From Caldifarciminota bacterium (GTDB taxonomy: Bacteria; Hydrothermota; Tepidihabitantia; Tepidihabitantales; Tepidihabitantaceae), in the NCBI GenBank assembly GCA_903908785.1, contig CAIVTL010000281.1, positions 1-14,768 on the forward strand: a stretch of DNA of 14,768 nucleotides, written 5' to 3'. Positions within the stretch are counted from its first letter, which is position 1. Every line of letters begins with the position of its first letter. The notes under the pieces were generated by a model. That model did not search any database, was not told where the DNA came from, and was given only the letters and a program-made list of their open reading frames with translations. The translations under genes and the position numbers were made by a program. Shown here piece after piece: positions 7,149-12,487 of this stretch.

Positions 7149-8684
7149 CTACTTCAATCCCTTCAGCAGCTCCGCCGATGTCTTGACCGGCTTCAGCAAC
7201 TCAATGGCCTTGAGTACATGCTCGTCCCGGCGCATCCGCGCCAGGTAGTCGCCGCGCATCCCCAGCAGCTTGGCCACGACCTCGCGCTCGATCTCGCGCA
7301 CGAAGATGCCTTCAGCCGAATCGAACTCCGCCGGAGAGAACTCCAGCTTCTTGGTCGTCTTCAAGTAGTCACGGAACTGCTCGAGCACGGCCTTGTCTGC
7401 CTGGAAGTCGGCGGTCAGGCCGGAATGGGAGTTGGTGTAGTCAACCGCGAAATCGAAGAACGCATCCCGGGTCATGCGAGCCGCCAACGGGCTCAGCTTC
7501 GCGTACGCCACGTAGACGTCCGGCACAATCGCACCCCCGCCGTAGACGGCACGGTGCAGCTTGCCGAGCGTGTGAAAGGTCTTGGCGGTCGTCTGCGTCG
7601 TATCCTGGATTACCGCGCTTTCCTTATCGTACGGGCGGTTGATGCAGCGGCCGCTCGGCGTGTACCAGAACGCAGTCGTGACCTTGACGGCAATGTCCGG
7701 CCCGAGCGGATGAATGGTCTGGACCGAACCCTTACCGTAGGTCGTATCCCCGACAATCAGCCCGCGTTCCCAGTCCTGGAGCGCGCCGGCGACAATCTCG
7801 GCGGCAGACGCACTGCCCCGATCGACCAGCACCACCAGCGGGAACATACCGTGCGCGTCCGGCGTCTCGGCCACGTACTCATGCTGGCTGTCGGGAATCC
7901 GGCCGTTGGTCCGGACGATAACTTCCCCGGGCGGCAGGAACAGGTCCGTTACGTCCCGCCCCTCACCCAGCAGACCCCCGCCGTTTGAGCGCAGGTCGAA
8001 AATCAGCTTGGTCGCCCCGACGCCAAACAGTGAGTCAATGGCGTGGCTCAGCTCCCTAGTCGCCGTCTTGGAGAAATCGGCGAGCCGAACGTACCCGATG
8101 CTGTCGCTCAGGAGCGCGGCATAGGGAACGGCTTTGATGTTGATTATCTCCCGGGTAAGCTCAAAGGGAATCAGGTCCTTCACGCCGGGACGGGCGATGC
8201 TCAATTTCACCTTGCTGCCCGGATCTCCGCGGAGTACCTTTATCGCATCGTCGGTGGTGAAACCCTCGGTTGACTTACCCTCAATCTCGGCAATCCGGTC
8301 CCCGCCTCTGATGCCGGCATGCTCCGCAGGCGTTCCCTCAATCGGAGATATGACCGTAAGCTGCTGGTCCATTATGCCGATGTGGATGCCAATGCCGCCG
8401 AACTGGCCCTCGGTTATGACTTTCAGTTCCTTGAAATCGCGCTCGTCGAGGAACTCGGTGTGCGGGTCGAGCGAACTGAGCATCCCACGAATACCGGACC
8501 GAATCATCTTGTCCGGATCAATCTTGTAGACGTAGTCGGACATGACGAGGTCTACAACCCGGGAGAACATCTGCAGACTCTGGAGCAGCCCCCCGCTCTT
8601 CTGGGCCCACAACTTGCCGAACATGCCACCCAGGCACAGGGCCAGCACCACCAGGGTCGAAACCAGCGCAACGCGTCTCTTCAT
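7149..8684 (-). CDS. ctpA: C-terminal processing peptidase, S41 family
   Basis: A 511-residue periplasmic serine protease of the CtpA/Prc group, which trims C-termini of envelope proteins or degrades them. Residues 5-28 are an uncleaved signal anchor or signal peptide. A helical N-terminal segment with SLDPHTEFLDERDFKEL (71-87) follows, then a PDZ domain (about 92-178, start GQFGGIGIHIG). The peptidase core has FDLRSNGGGLL (229-239), GSASAAEI with nucleophile Ser293, and TTYGKGSVQ with general base Lys318. The 25-residue Ser-Lys distance matches the family. About 120 residues extend beyond the core and are of no clear function. The start ATG overlaps the tmk stop by 4 bp (ATGA), indicating translational coupling. 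Position upstream of several outer-membrane and exported proteins is compatible with a role in envelope quality control, which is inference. Confidence 0.93.
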   Translation of the reverse strand: MKRRVALVSTLVVLALCLGGMFGKLWAQKSGGLLQSLQMFSRVVDLVMSDYVYKIDPDKMIRSGIRGMLSSLDPHTEFLDERDFKELKVITEGQFGGIGIHIGIMDQQLTVISPIEGTPAEHAGIRGGDRIAEIEGKSTEGFTTDDAIKVLRGDPGSKVKLSIARPGVKDLIPFELTREIINIKAVPYAALLSDSIGYVRLADFSKTATRELSHAIDSLFGVGATKLIFDLRSNGGGLLGEGRDVTDLFLPPGEVIVRTNGRIPDSQHEYVAETPDAHGMFPLVVLVDRGSASAAEIVAGALQDWERGLIVGDTTYGKGSVQTIHPLGPDIAVKVTTAFWYTPSGRCINRPYDKESAVIQDTTQTTAKTFHTLGKLHRAVYGGGAIVPDVYVAYAKLSPLAARMTRDAFFDFAVDYTNSHSGLTADFQADKAVLEQFRDYLKTTKKLEFSPAEFDSAEGIFVREIEREVVAKLLGMRGDYLARMRRDEHVLKAIELLKPVKTSAELLKGLK

Positions 8685-9325
8685 TCTCTCAGGATACCCT
8701 TTCGCTTCAACAACTCCTCGACATGACGGAAAACCAACCCTTCAAGCTCGTCAGCCGGCAGCGCACCATCGACGACCTTGAACCGGCCGGGCGCGCGTCG
8801 GGCAAGCTGCAGATAGCCGCCGCGCACCCGCTCATGAAATTCTACCCGCTCCCGCTCCAGTCTGTCAAGGTTATCGGACTCCTTGCGTCCCTGCCCCACA
8901 CCGACCGGCACGTCCACCAGCACCGTCAAATGGGGCTTCAGGGACGCTGTCGCGAGCTTGTTCAACCGGGCGACCAGCTTCTCACCCAGTTCACGCCCGA
9001 CGCCCTGGTACGCCAACGACGAGTCCGCGAATCTGTCCAGGATCACGACTTTGCCGGCGGTCAGCGCGGGCAGGACCTTTTCCCGGACGAGTTGGGTCCG
9101 AGCGGCCACGAACAGGAACAGCTCGGTCAAACAGTGCATCTCATTGTGATACGGGTTCAGCAATGCCACGCGGATGGACTCGCCGATCTCGGTGCCGCCC
9201 GGCTCGCGCGAGACCAGGCACGAAACGCCGAGCACGCCCAGCCGCTTCGCCAGCCGCTCAACCTGGGTTGATTTTCCCGAACCTTCGACACCTTCGAAGG
9301 TGATAAGGACGCCGCGGGCGGCCAA
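8681..9325 (-). CDS. tmk: Thymidylate kinase
   Basis: A 214-residue cytoplasmic kinase that phosphorylates dTMP to dTDP for DNA synthesis. Landmarks: ITFEGVEGSGKST with the P-loop (12-20), REPGGTEIGE (40-49), DRFADSSLAYQG (97-108, the DR-Y/F-x-x-S-x-x-AYQG signature), and a LID region GRKESDNLDRLE. The start codon is TTG at 9325. This is the only sensible start, because it places MAARGVLITFEG at the expected distance from the P-loop. An AGGA lies 9 nt upstream, within the heptamer repeat tract. The gene overlaps ctpA by 4 bp. Length is normal for the family. Confidence 0.93.
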   Translation of the reverse strand: MAARGVLITFEGVEGSGKSTQVERLAKRLGVLGVSCLVSREPGGTEIGESIRVALLNPYHNEMHCLTELFLFVAARTQLVREKVLPALTAGKVVILDRFADSSLAYQGVGRELGEKLVARLNKLATASLKPHLTVLVDVPVGVGQGRKESDNLDRLERERVEFHERVRGGYLQLARRAPGRFKVVDGALPADELEGLVFRHVEELLKRKGILRE

Positions 9326-9330
9326 GGCAG

Positions 9331-9427
9331 GAATTCCTAATTCCTAATTTCTAACGCCCGGCTGGAAACCGACGTCCGCCATCGGGGCCGGCAAGTCCTG
9401 CATTAGGAATTAGCAATTGGGAATTGG
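9331..9427. repeat. Pair of inverted heptamer arrays between ino1 and tmk
   Basis: The left array (9331-9358) reads GAATTCC, TAATTCC, TAATTTC, TAACGCC; the right array (9402 onwards) reads ATTAGGA, ATTAGCA, ATTGGGA and runs up to the ino1 stop. The two are reverse complements: CTAATTCCTAAT at 9337-9348 pairs perfectly with ATTAGGAATTAG at 9402-9413, enclosing 53 nt. The AT-rich arrays stand out strongly from the GC-rich surroundings. In RNA they would form a long-range stem between ino1 and tmk, and the left array contributes the presumed tmk ribosome site. Confidence 0.75.
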
Positions 9428-10519
9428 TCACTTCCTCGCTGCCTTGTGGCCGTACTTCTTGATGTACGCCTCGGTCTTGTCCCGACATTCGTCATCCGGG
9501 AACTGCACCGGCGGCGTCTTGAAGAAGTAGGACGACGGGGCAACGATGCTGCCGGACAGACCGTTATCCAGGGCCAGCTTCGCGCAGCGGATCGCGTCAA
9601 TCATGACGCCGGCCGAATTGGGCGAGTCCCAGACCTCCATCTTCAACTCTATGTTCAACGGCACGTCGCCAAAAGTCTGGCCTTCCATTCGCAGGTAGCA
9701 CCACTTCCGGTCCTTCAGCCACGGCACGTAGTCCGACGGCCCGACGTGGATGTTGTCGGCCCCGATGTCATATTTCAGGAGCGACGTGACCGCGCCGGTC
9801 TTGGAAATCTTCTTGGACTTCAGCCGCGAGCGCTCAAGCATGTTCATGAAGTCGGTGTTGCCGCCGACGTTGAGCTGCATCGTCTTGAGCAGCTTCACGC
9901 CCCGGTCGTTAAACAGCGACACCAGCATCCGGTGCGTGATGGTCGCGCCGACCTGGGACTTGATGTCGTCGCCCAACACCGGCAGGCCCGCGGCTTTGAA
10001 CCGCCGGTGCCAGTATTTCTGCGACGCGATGAACACCGGAATGCCGTTCACGAACGCGCACCCTGCCTTCATCACCTGTTCGACGTACCACTTAGTCGCC
10101 TCTTCGCTGCCCACGGGCAGGAAGTTCACTACCACGTCGGTCTTCGTCTCCTTGAGCGCGCGCACGATGTCCGCGGTCGGCCCGGGAGCTTTCTCGATAA
10201 TCTGCGACAGGTAGAACCCGAGCCCATCGTGAGTCATGCCCCGCAGGACCTTGACCCCACTCTTGGGCACGTCGGTGAACACGAACGTGTTGTTCGGCGG
10301 GCTGCCGATGGCCTGCGACAGGTCCTTTCCCACCTTGTTCTTGTCGATATCAATCGCGACCGTGAACTCGATGTCGCTGATGTTGTAGCCACCCAGGTTC
10401 GCGTGCATGACTCCCGGTATCGAATCGCCCGATTTCGCGTTCCGGTAGTAGTGCACGCCTTGAACCAGGCTGCTGCAGCAGTTGCCGATGCCGATCAAGC
10501 CAACTCTTACCTTAGGCAC
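9428..10519 (-). CDS. ino1: Inositol-3-phosphate (myo-inositol-1-phosphate) synthase
   Basis: A 363-residue NAD-dependent cyclase/isomerase converting glucose 6-phosphate to myo-inositol phosphate. The size fits the short bacterial/archaeal form of the family rather than the longer eukaryotic one. Landmarks: Rossmann start GLIGIGNCCSSL (7-18), GDDIKSQVGATITHR (183-197), NVGGNTDFMNM (217-227), SKKISKT (235-241) with the catalytic Lys residues, and EVWDSPNSAGVMIDAIR (295-311). The GTG start at 10519 is fixed by an AGGAGG 4 nt upstream, the best ribosome site in the window. It lies 37 bp after the MBL hydrolase gene. Products fed by this enzyme include inositol phospholipids, inositol-based thiols and di-inositol-phosphate osmolytes; nothing here says which one applies. 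Assignment is firm. Confidence 0.95.
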   Translation of the reverse strand: MPKVRVGLIGIGNCCSSLVQGVHYYRNAKSGDSIPGVMHANLGGYNISDIEFTVAIDIDKNKVGKDLSQAIGSPPNNTFVFTDVPKSGVKVLRGMTHDGLGFYLSQIIEKAPGPTADIVRALKETKTDVVVNFLPVGSEEATKWYVEQVMKAGCAFVNGIPVFIASQKYWHRRFKAAGLPVLGDDIKSQVGATITHRMLVSLFNDRGVKLLKTMQLNVGGNTDFMNMLERSRLKSKKISKTGAVTSLLKYDIGADNIHVGPSDYVPWLKDRKWCYLRMEGQTFGDVPLNIELKMEVWDSPNSAGVMIDAIRCAKLALDNGLSGSIVAPSSYFFKTPPVQFPDDECRDKTEAYIKKYGHKAARK

Positions 10520-10523
10520 TTTT

Positions 10524-10529
10524 CCTCCT
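10524..10529 (-). promoter_or_regulatory. Strong Shine-Dalgarno AGGAGG deciding the GTG start of ino1
   Basis: AGGAGG lies on the minus strand with four bases (AAAA) before the GTG at 10519. It shows that this organism does use classical ribosome sites, which makes their absence at the three predicted leaderless genes more meaningful. Confidence 0.85.
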
Positions 10530-10556
10530 GTCGATTCAATCTCATTGTCTTCTCCT

Positions 10557-11192
10557 TCATCCGAATGCCAGGCTGCCGAGGAACGGGTTGACGAGCAGAG
10601 CCCGGCCGAACCTCCCCGGCTCGCCGTGCCCCGGGTACAACATGGTGTCTTTCCGGAGCACCCTCTGAAGCTTGCTGACCGACGCCTGCATCTGTTCGTC
10701 CGAGCCGCCCGGGAAGTCGGTCCGGCCGACGGAATCCACGAAGAGCGTGTCGCCGGTGAATGCGTACCCGGGCGCGAGCAGGCAGATTCCGCCCGGAGTG
10801 TGCCCGGGCGTGAGCAGCACTGTCATCTCCGCCTCGCCAACCACGACCTTGTCGCCCTCTTTCAGCAGCCGGCTCGGCACCGGCGAGGTCAATTTCATCC
10901 CCATCAGGCTTGAAAGATTCCGGTCCGGAAACTGAAGCAGACTCGCATCCAGTTCGTGTATCAGCAGCTCGGCCCCGGTCGACTCAATCACTTCCCGGTT
11001 GGCCGCGATGTGGTCGATGTGCCCGTGGGTGTCAATCACGTACTTCACCGTCCCGCCCAGCTCCCTCGCCTTCTCCAGAATCAACTCCGCGTCCCCGCCC
11101 GGGTCGATGATGGCAAGCTCGACGCCGGACTTCAGGATATAGCAGTTGGTTGCCAGCGGCCCGACCACGAGCCGCTCAATAGTCTCAGCCAC
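10557..11192 (-). CDS. MBL-fold metallohydrolase (glyoxalase II-like)
   Basis: A 211-residue hydrolase of the metallo-beta-lactamase fold. The metal-binding set is complete: THGHIDH (His56, His58, Asp60, His61), PGHTPG (His131), TGDTLF (Asp148) and PGHGEP (His189). The beginning ERLVVGPLATNCYIL is typical of stand-alone glyoxalase-II-like hydrolases (YcbL type), and FPGGSDEQMQASV is also characteristic. I choose the GTG at 11192 over the longer open frame because it puts the conserved start at residue 1 and has GGGGA 6 nt upstream. The extra residues of the longer frame come from a heptamer repeat. The GTG overlaps the ogt stop by 8 bp, so translation is probably coupled. The substrate, perhaps an acyl-glutathione-like or other thioester, cannot be read from sequence. 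Confidence 0.87.
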   Translation of the reverse strand: MAETIERLVVGPLATNCYILKSGVELAIIDPGGDAELILEKARELGGTVKYVIDTHGHIDHIAANREVIESTGAELLIHELDASLLQFPDRNLSSLMGMKLTSPVPSRLLKEGDKVVVGEAEMTVLLTPGHTPGGICLLAPGYAFTGDTLFVDSVGRTDFPGGSDEQMQASVSKLQRVLRKDTMLYPGHGEPGRFGRALLVNPFLGSLAFG

Positions 11193-11736
11193 TCCGCTTC
11201 CCCGCCCTGCCGCTTGCATCTCGCTTCTCGCTTCGCGCTTCTCCCACCAGTCTGCGCTCCTTGCCCTTTCCTGAGAACTGCCAGCCTTCTCGCGCAAGCA
11301 GCCACTCTTTCATGTCCAGACCGCCGCCGAATCCATGCAGTGTCTGGTCCGAACCAACCACGCGGTGACACGGAATCAGCAGGGAGAATGGATTGTTCGC
11401 CATGACCTGTCCTGCCGCCCGTTCTCCCCGGGGACTGCCCGCTGCCCGGGCCAGCTCGGAGTAGGTCATCACCTGTCCCGGCAGAATCCCGGCGCAACGG
11501 CCCAGCACCTTGCGCGTGAACCCAACCAGCCCGGCCGTGTCCACGTGCAGGTACTCAGGTATCATGCCGCCCTGCAGCACCTGCTCAAGGTCCTTTGCCA
11601 ACTTCCGGTCATCCTTCGTGCCCTTCTTGCCCAGAACGACGCCCGCGACCTTGCCGCCCCGGCACTCGACGCTTACCCAGTACGGCCCGAGCTTGCACGA
11701 CCGGCTCCGGATCTCGTCCGACTTGCCGCTTTTCAT
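11185..11736 (-). CDS. ogt: Methylated-DNA--protein-cysteine methyltransferase (Ogt/MGMT)
   Basis: A 183-residue suicide repair protein that takes alkyl groups from O6-alkylguanine. The C-terminal domain is complete: GFTRKVLGRCAGILPGQVMTYSELARAAG (in pieces, 72-100), NNPFSLLIPCHRVVG (114-128) with acceptor Cys123, and HGFGGGLDMKEWLLAREG (134-151). A short, diverged N-terminal domain precedes it. About 20 residues after position 160 (rich in Arg, Lys, Ser and Glu) are encoded by a heptamer repeat array and are probably not part of the fold. The ATG at 11736 has no Shine-Dalgarno but lies 8 nt after a near-consensus -10 box, so a leaderless mRNA is likely. As the first gene of the minus-strand run, its promoter probably serves several downstream genes. 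Confidence 0.92.
   Translation of the reverse strand: MKSGKSDEIRSRSCKLGPYWVSVECRGGKVAGVVLGKKGTKDDRKLAKDLEQVLQGGMIPEYLHVDTAGLVGFTRKVLGRCAGILPGQVMTYSELARAAGSPRGERAAGQVMANNPFSLLIPCHRVVGSDQTLHGFGGGLDMKEWLLAREGWQFSGKGKERRLVGEARSEKRDASGRAGKRSG
11209..11243. repeat. Heptamer array inside the 3' end of ogt
   Basis: Plus-strand units are GCCGCTT, GCATCTC, GCTTCTC, GCTTCGC, GCTTCTC. The array is translated as the basic tail of the Ogt protein (around ARSEKRDASGR) and lies just upstream of the MBL gene start. It probably lengthened the ogt reading frame when it arose. Confidence 0.75.
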
Positions 11737-11744
11737 CGGCGGGT

Positions 11745-11772
11745 ATCATAAGCCGTGTGAGGCGAAAGTCAA
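11745..11772 (-). promoter_or_regulatory. Sigma70-type promoter for ogt and the downstream minus-strand run, predicted leaderless
   Basis: TTGACT (11772-11767), a 16-bp spacer and TATGAT (11750-11745) make a near-consensus promoter. Eight bases separate the -10 box from the ATG at 11736, so transcription should start at about the A of the start codon. No ribosome site is present. The same geometry occurs before the C25-like gene and, facing the other way, before the Minf_1886-family gene. Confidence 0.7.
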
Positions 11773-11799
11773 GCACGCGCCGCACTACAGTACTCAAAC

Positions 11800-11883
11800 G
11801 AAGTCGGAAGCCAGAGTGCACAAGACAGAACGCAGAAGTGCCGGACAGACAACGCAAACTGCAAACTGGGAAGTGCGACCTCG
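11800..11883. repeat. Twelve-unit degenerate heptamer array in the divergent promoter region
   Basis: Twelve 7-bp units in constant phase: GAAGTCG, GAAGCCA, GAGTGCA, CAAGACA, GAACGCA, GAAGTGC, CGGACAG, ACAACGC, AAACTGC, AAACTGG, GAAGTGC, GACCTCG, with an approximate consensus GAAGTGC. It occupies most of the space between the two divergent -35 boxes. No open frame here looks like a gene on either strand. Confidence 0.7.
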
Positions 11884-11887
11884 CGCG

Positions 11888-11921
11888 TAGCGCGTGCTTG
11901 CGCTTCGGCTTGCGCGCGCTA
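11888..11921. other. 7-bp inverted repeat around the plus-strand -35 box; operator candidate
   Basis: TAGCGCG (11888-11894) and CGCGCTA (11915-11921) flank the TTGCGC -35 element, and the right arm runs into the -10 box. The segment between is also rich in GCGC and TTGCGC. It could be a regulator site or only the by-product of a very GC-rich, repeat-prone tract. Confidence 0.35.
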
Positions 11922-11925
11922 GAAT
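11898..11925 (+). promoter_or_regulatory. Promoter for the Minf_1886-family gene, predicted leaderless
   Basis: TTGCGC (11898-11903), a 16-bp spacer and TAGAAT (11920-11925) precede the GTG at 11932 by six bases. No Shine-Dalgarno is visible. The -35 box is weaker than in the other two promoters, but the spacing pattern is the same. Confidence 0.55.
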
Positions 11926-11931
11926 CCGACC

Positions 11932-12309
11932 GTGGATAACCCGCTCGACCAGGTCATCGCCCGTGACCCCAGGTTCAAACCCGAGGCCTACGTGTTCGTC
12001 CACGACGCGCTCGGCCATACCTGGGCCCGACTTGACCATCGCCGCCACGTGACCGGCCGGGAACTGCTCGACGGCATCAAGGACCTCGCGCTCAAACGCT
12101 ACGGCCCGATGGCCCGGGCAGTTCTCAACTCGTGGGGCGTCAGGACTACCGACGACTTTGGCACGATAGTCTTCCACCTCGTCGACGCCGAACTCCTGTC
12201 CAAGACCGAAGAAGATCGCATCGAAGACTTCCACGCGGTGTACGACTTCAACGACGCCTTTGTTCGTTCCTATGACATTGCCGGACCCGGGACCCGAGAG
12301 CCGGGATAG
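11932..12309 (+). CDS. Minf_1886 family protein, function unknown
   Basis: A 125-residue cytoplasmic protein of a small family named for a Methylacidiphilum member and described from Planctomycetes and Verrucomicrobia. The recognisable core is AYVFVHDAL, HVTGRELLDGIKDLALKRYG, VLNSWGVRTTDDFGTIVFHL and LLSKTEEDRIEDF. No catalytic motif or membrane segment is seen, and the family has no established function that I know of. The GTG start is supported by the full-length match at the N-terminus and by a -10 box 6 nt upstream. It is transcribed away from ogt and is followed, after 178 bp of repeats, by the DinG-like helicase. The last dozen residues after FVRSYD are low-complexity and may be poorly conserved. 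Confidence 0.8.
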   Translation: MDNPLDQVIARDPRFKPEAYVFVHDALGHTWARLDHRRHVTGRELLDGIKDLALKRYGPMARAVLNSWGVRTTDDFGTIVFHLVDAELLSKTEEDRIEDFHAVYDFNDAFVRSYDIAGPGTREPG

Positions 12310-12332
12310 GAGTTCACCACCACAAACGGATT

Positions 12333-12367
12333 GCGAGCTACGAGTTGTGAGTTGCGAGTTCCGAGCG
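12333..12367. repeat. Five-unit heptamer array after the Minf_1886-family gene
   Basis: Units GCGAGCT, ACGAGTT, GTGAGTT, GCGAGTT, CCGAGCG in constant phase. It is the first of two different heptamer arrays in the 178-bp gap before the helicase. Confidence 0.75.
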
Positions 12368-12386
12368 CCGTCCGGCGTCTATGTTC

Positions 12387-12484
12387 GCACTTTGCCATTT
12401 CCACTTTCCCCTTCGCCTCCTGGCGGCTCGCACTTCCGCTCCTGCCATTTGCCATTTCCCCTTTCCACTTCTCCCCTTTGCCTT
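12387..12484. repeat. About fourteen-unit pyrimidine-rich heptamer array directly upstream of the helicase
   Basis: Units run in one 7-bp phase: GCACTTT, GCCATTT, CCACTTT, CCCCTTC, GCCTCCT, GGCGGCT, CGCACTT, CCGCTCC, TGCCATT, TGCCATT, TCCCCTT, TCCACTT, CTCCCCT, TTGCCTT. The clearest units centre on GCCATTT. The array ends three bases before the ATG at 12488 and replaces the place where a Shine-Dalgarno would be expected. Confidence 0.75.
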
Positions 12485-12487
12485 TCC

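Noticed and set aside
6252..7988. 578-codon plus-strand open frame
   Set aside because: It lies opposite fpg and ctpA, both with clear family motifs, and its translation has no recognisable domain; it is open because of GC-rich codon use on the other strand.
9446..10591. 381-codon plus-strand open frame
   Set aside because: It mirrors ino1, whose motifs are unmistakable; the plus translation is low-complexity and His/Arg/Val-rich.
11193..11297. Longer N-terminus for the MBL hydrolase
   Set aside because: The extra residues overlap ogt and are written by the heptamer array; the family's conserved start coincides with the GTG at 11192.
9331..12484. CRISPR array
   Set aside because: The repeats are 7 bp, adjoining and degenerate, without spacers of uniform length and without cas genes.
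12260..12487. Longer N-terminus for the helicase starting inside the Minf_1886-family gene
   Set aside because: The added residues come from the previous gene in another frame and from the heptamer repeats, and do not resemble helicase sequence.
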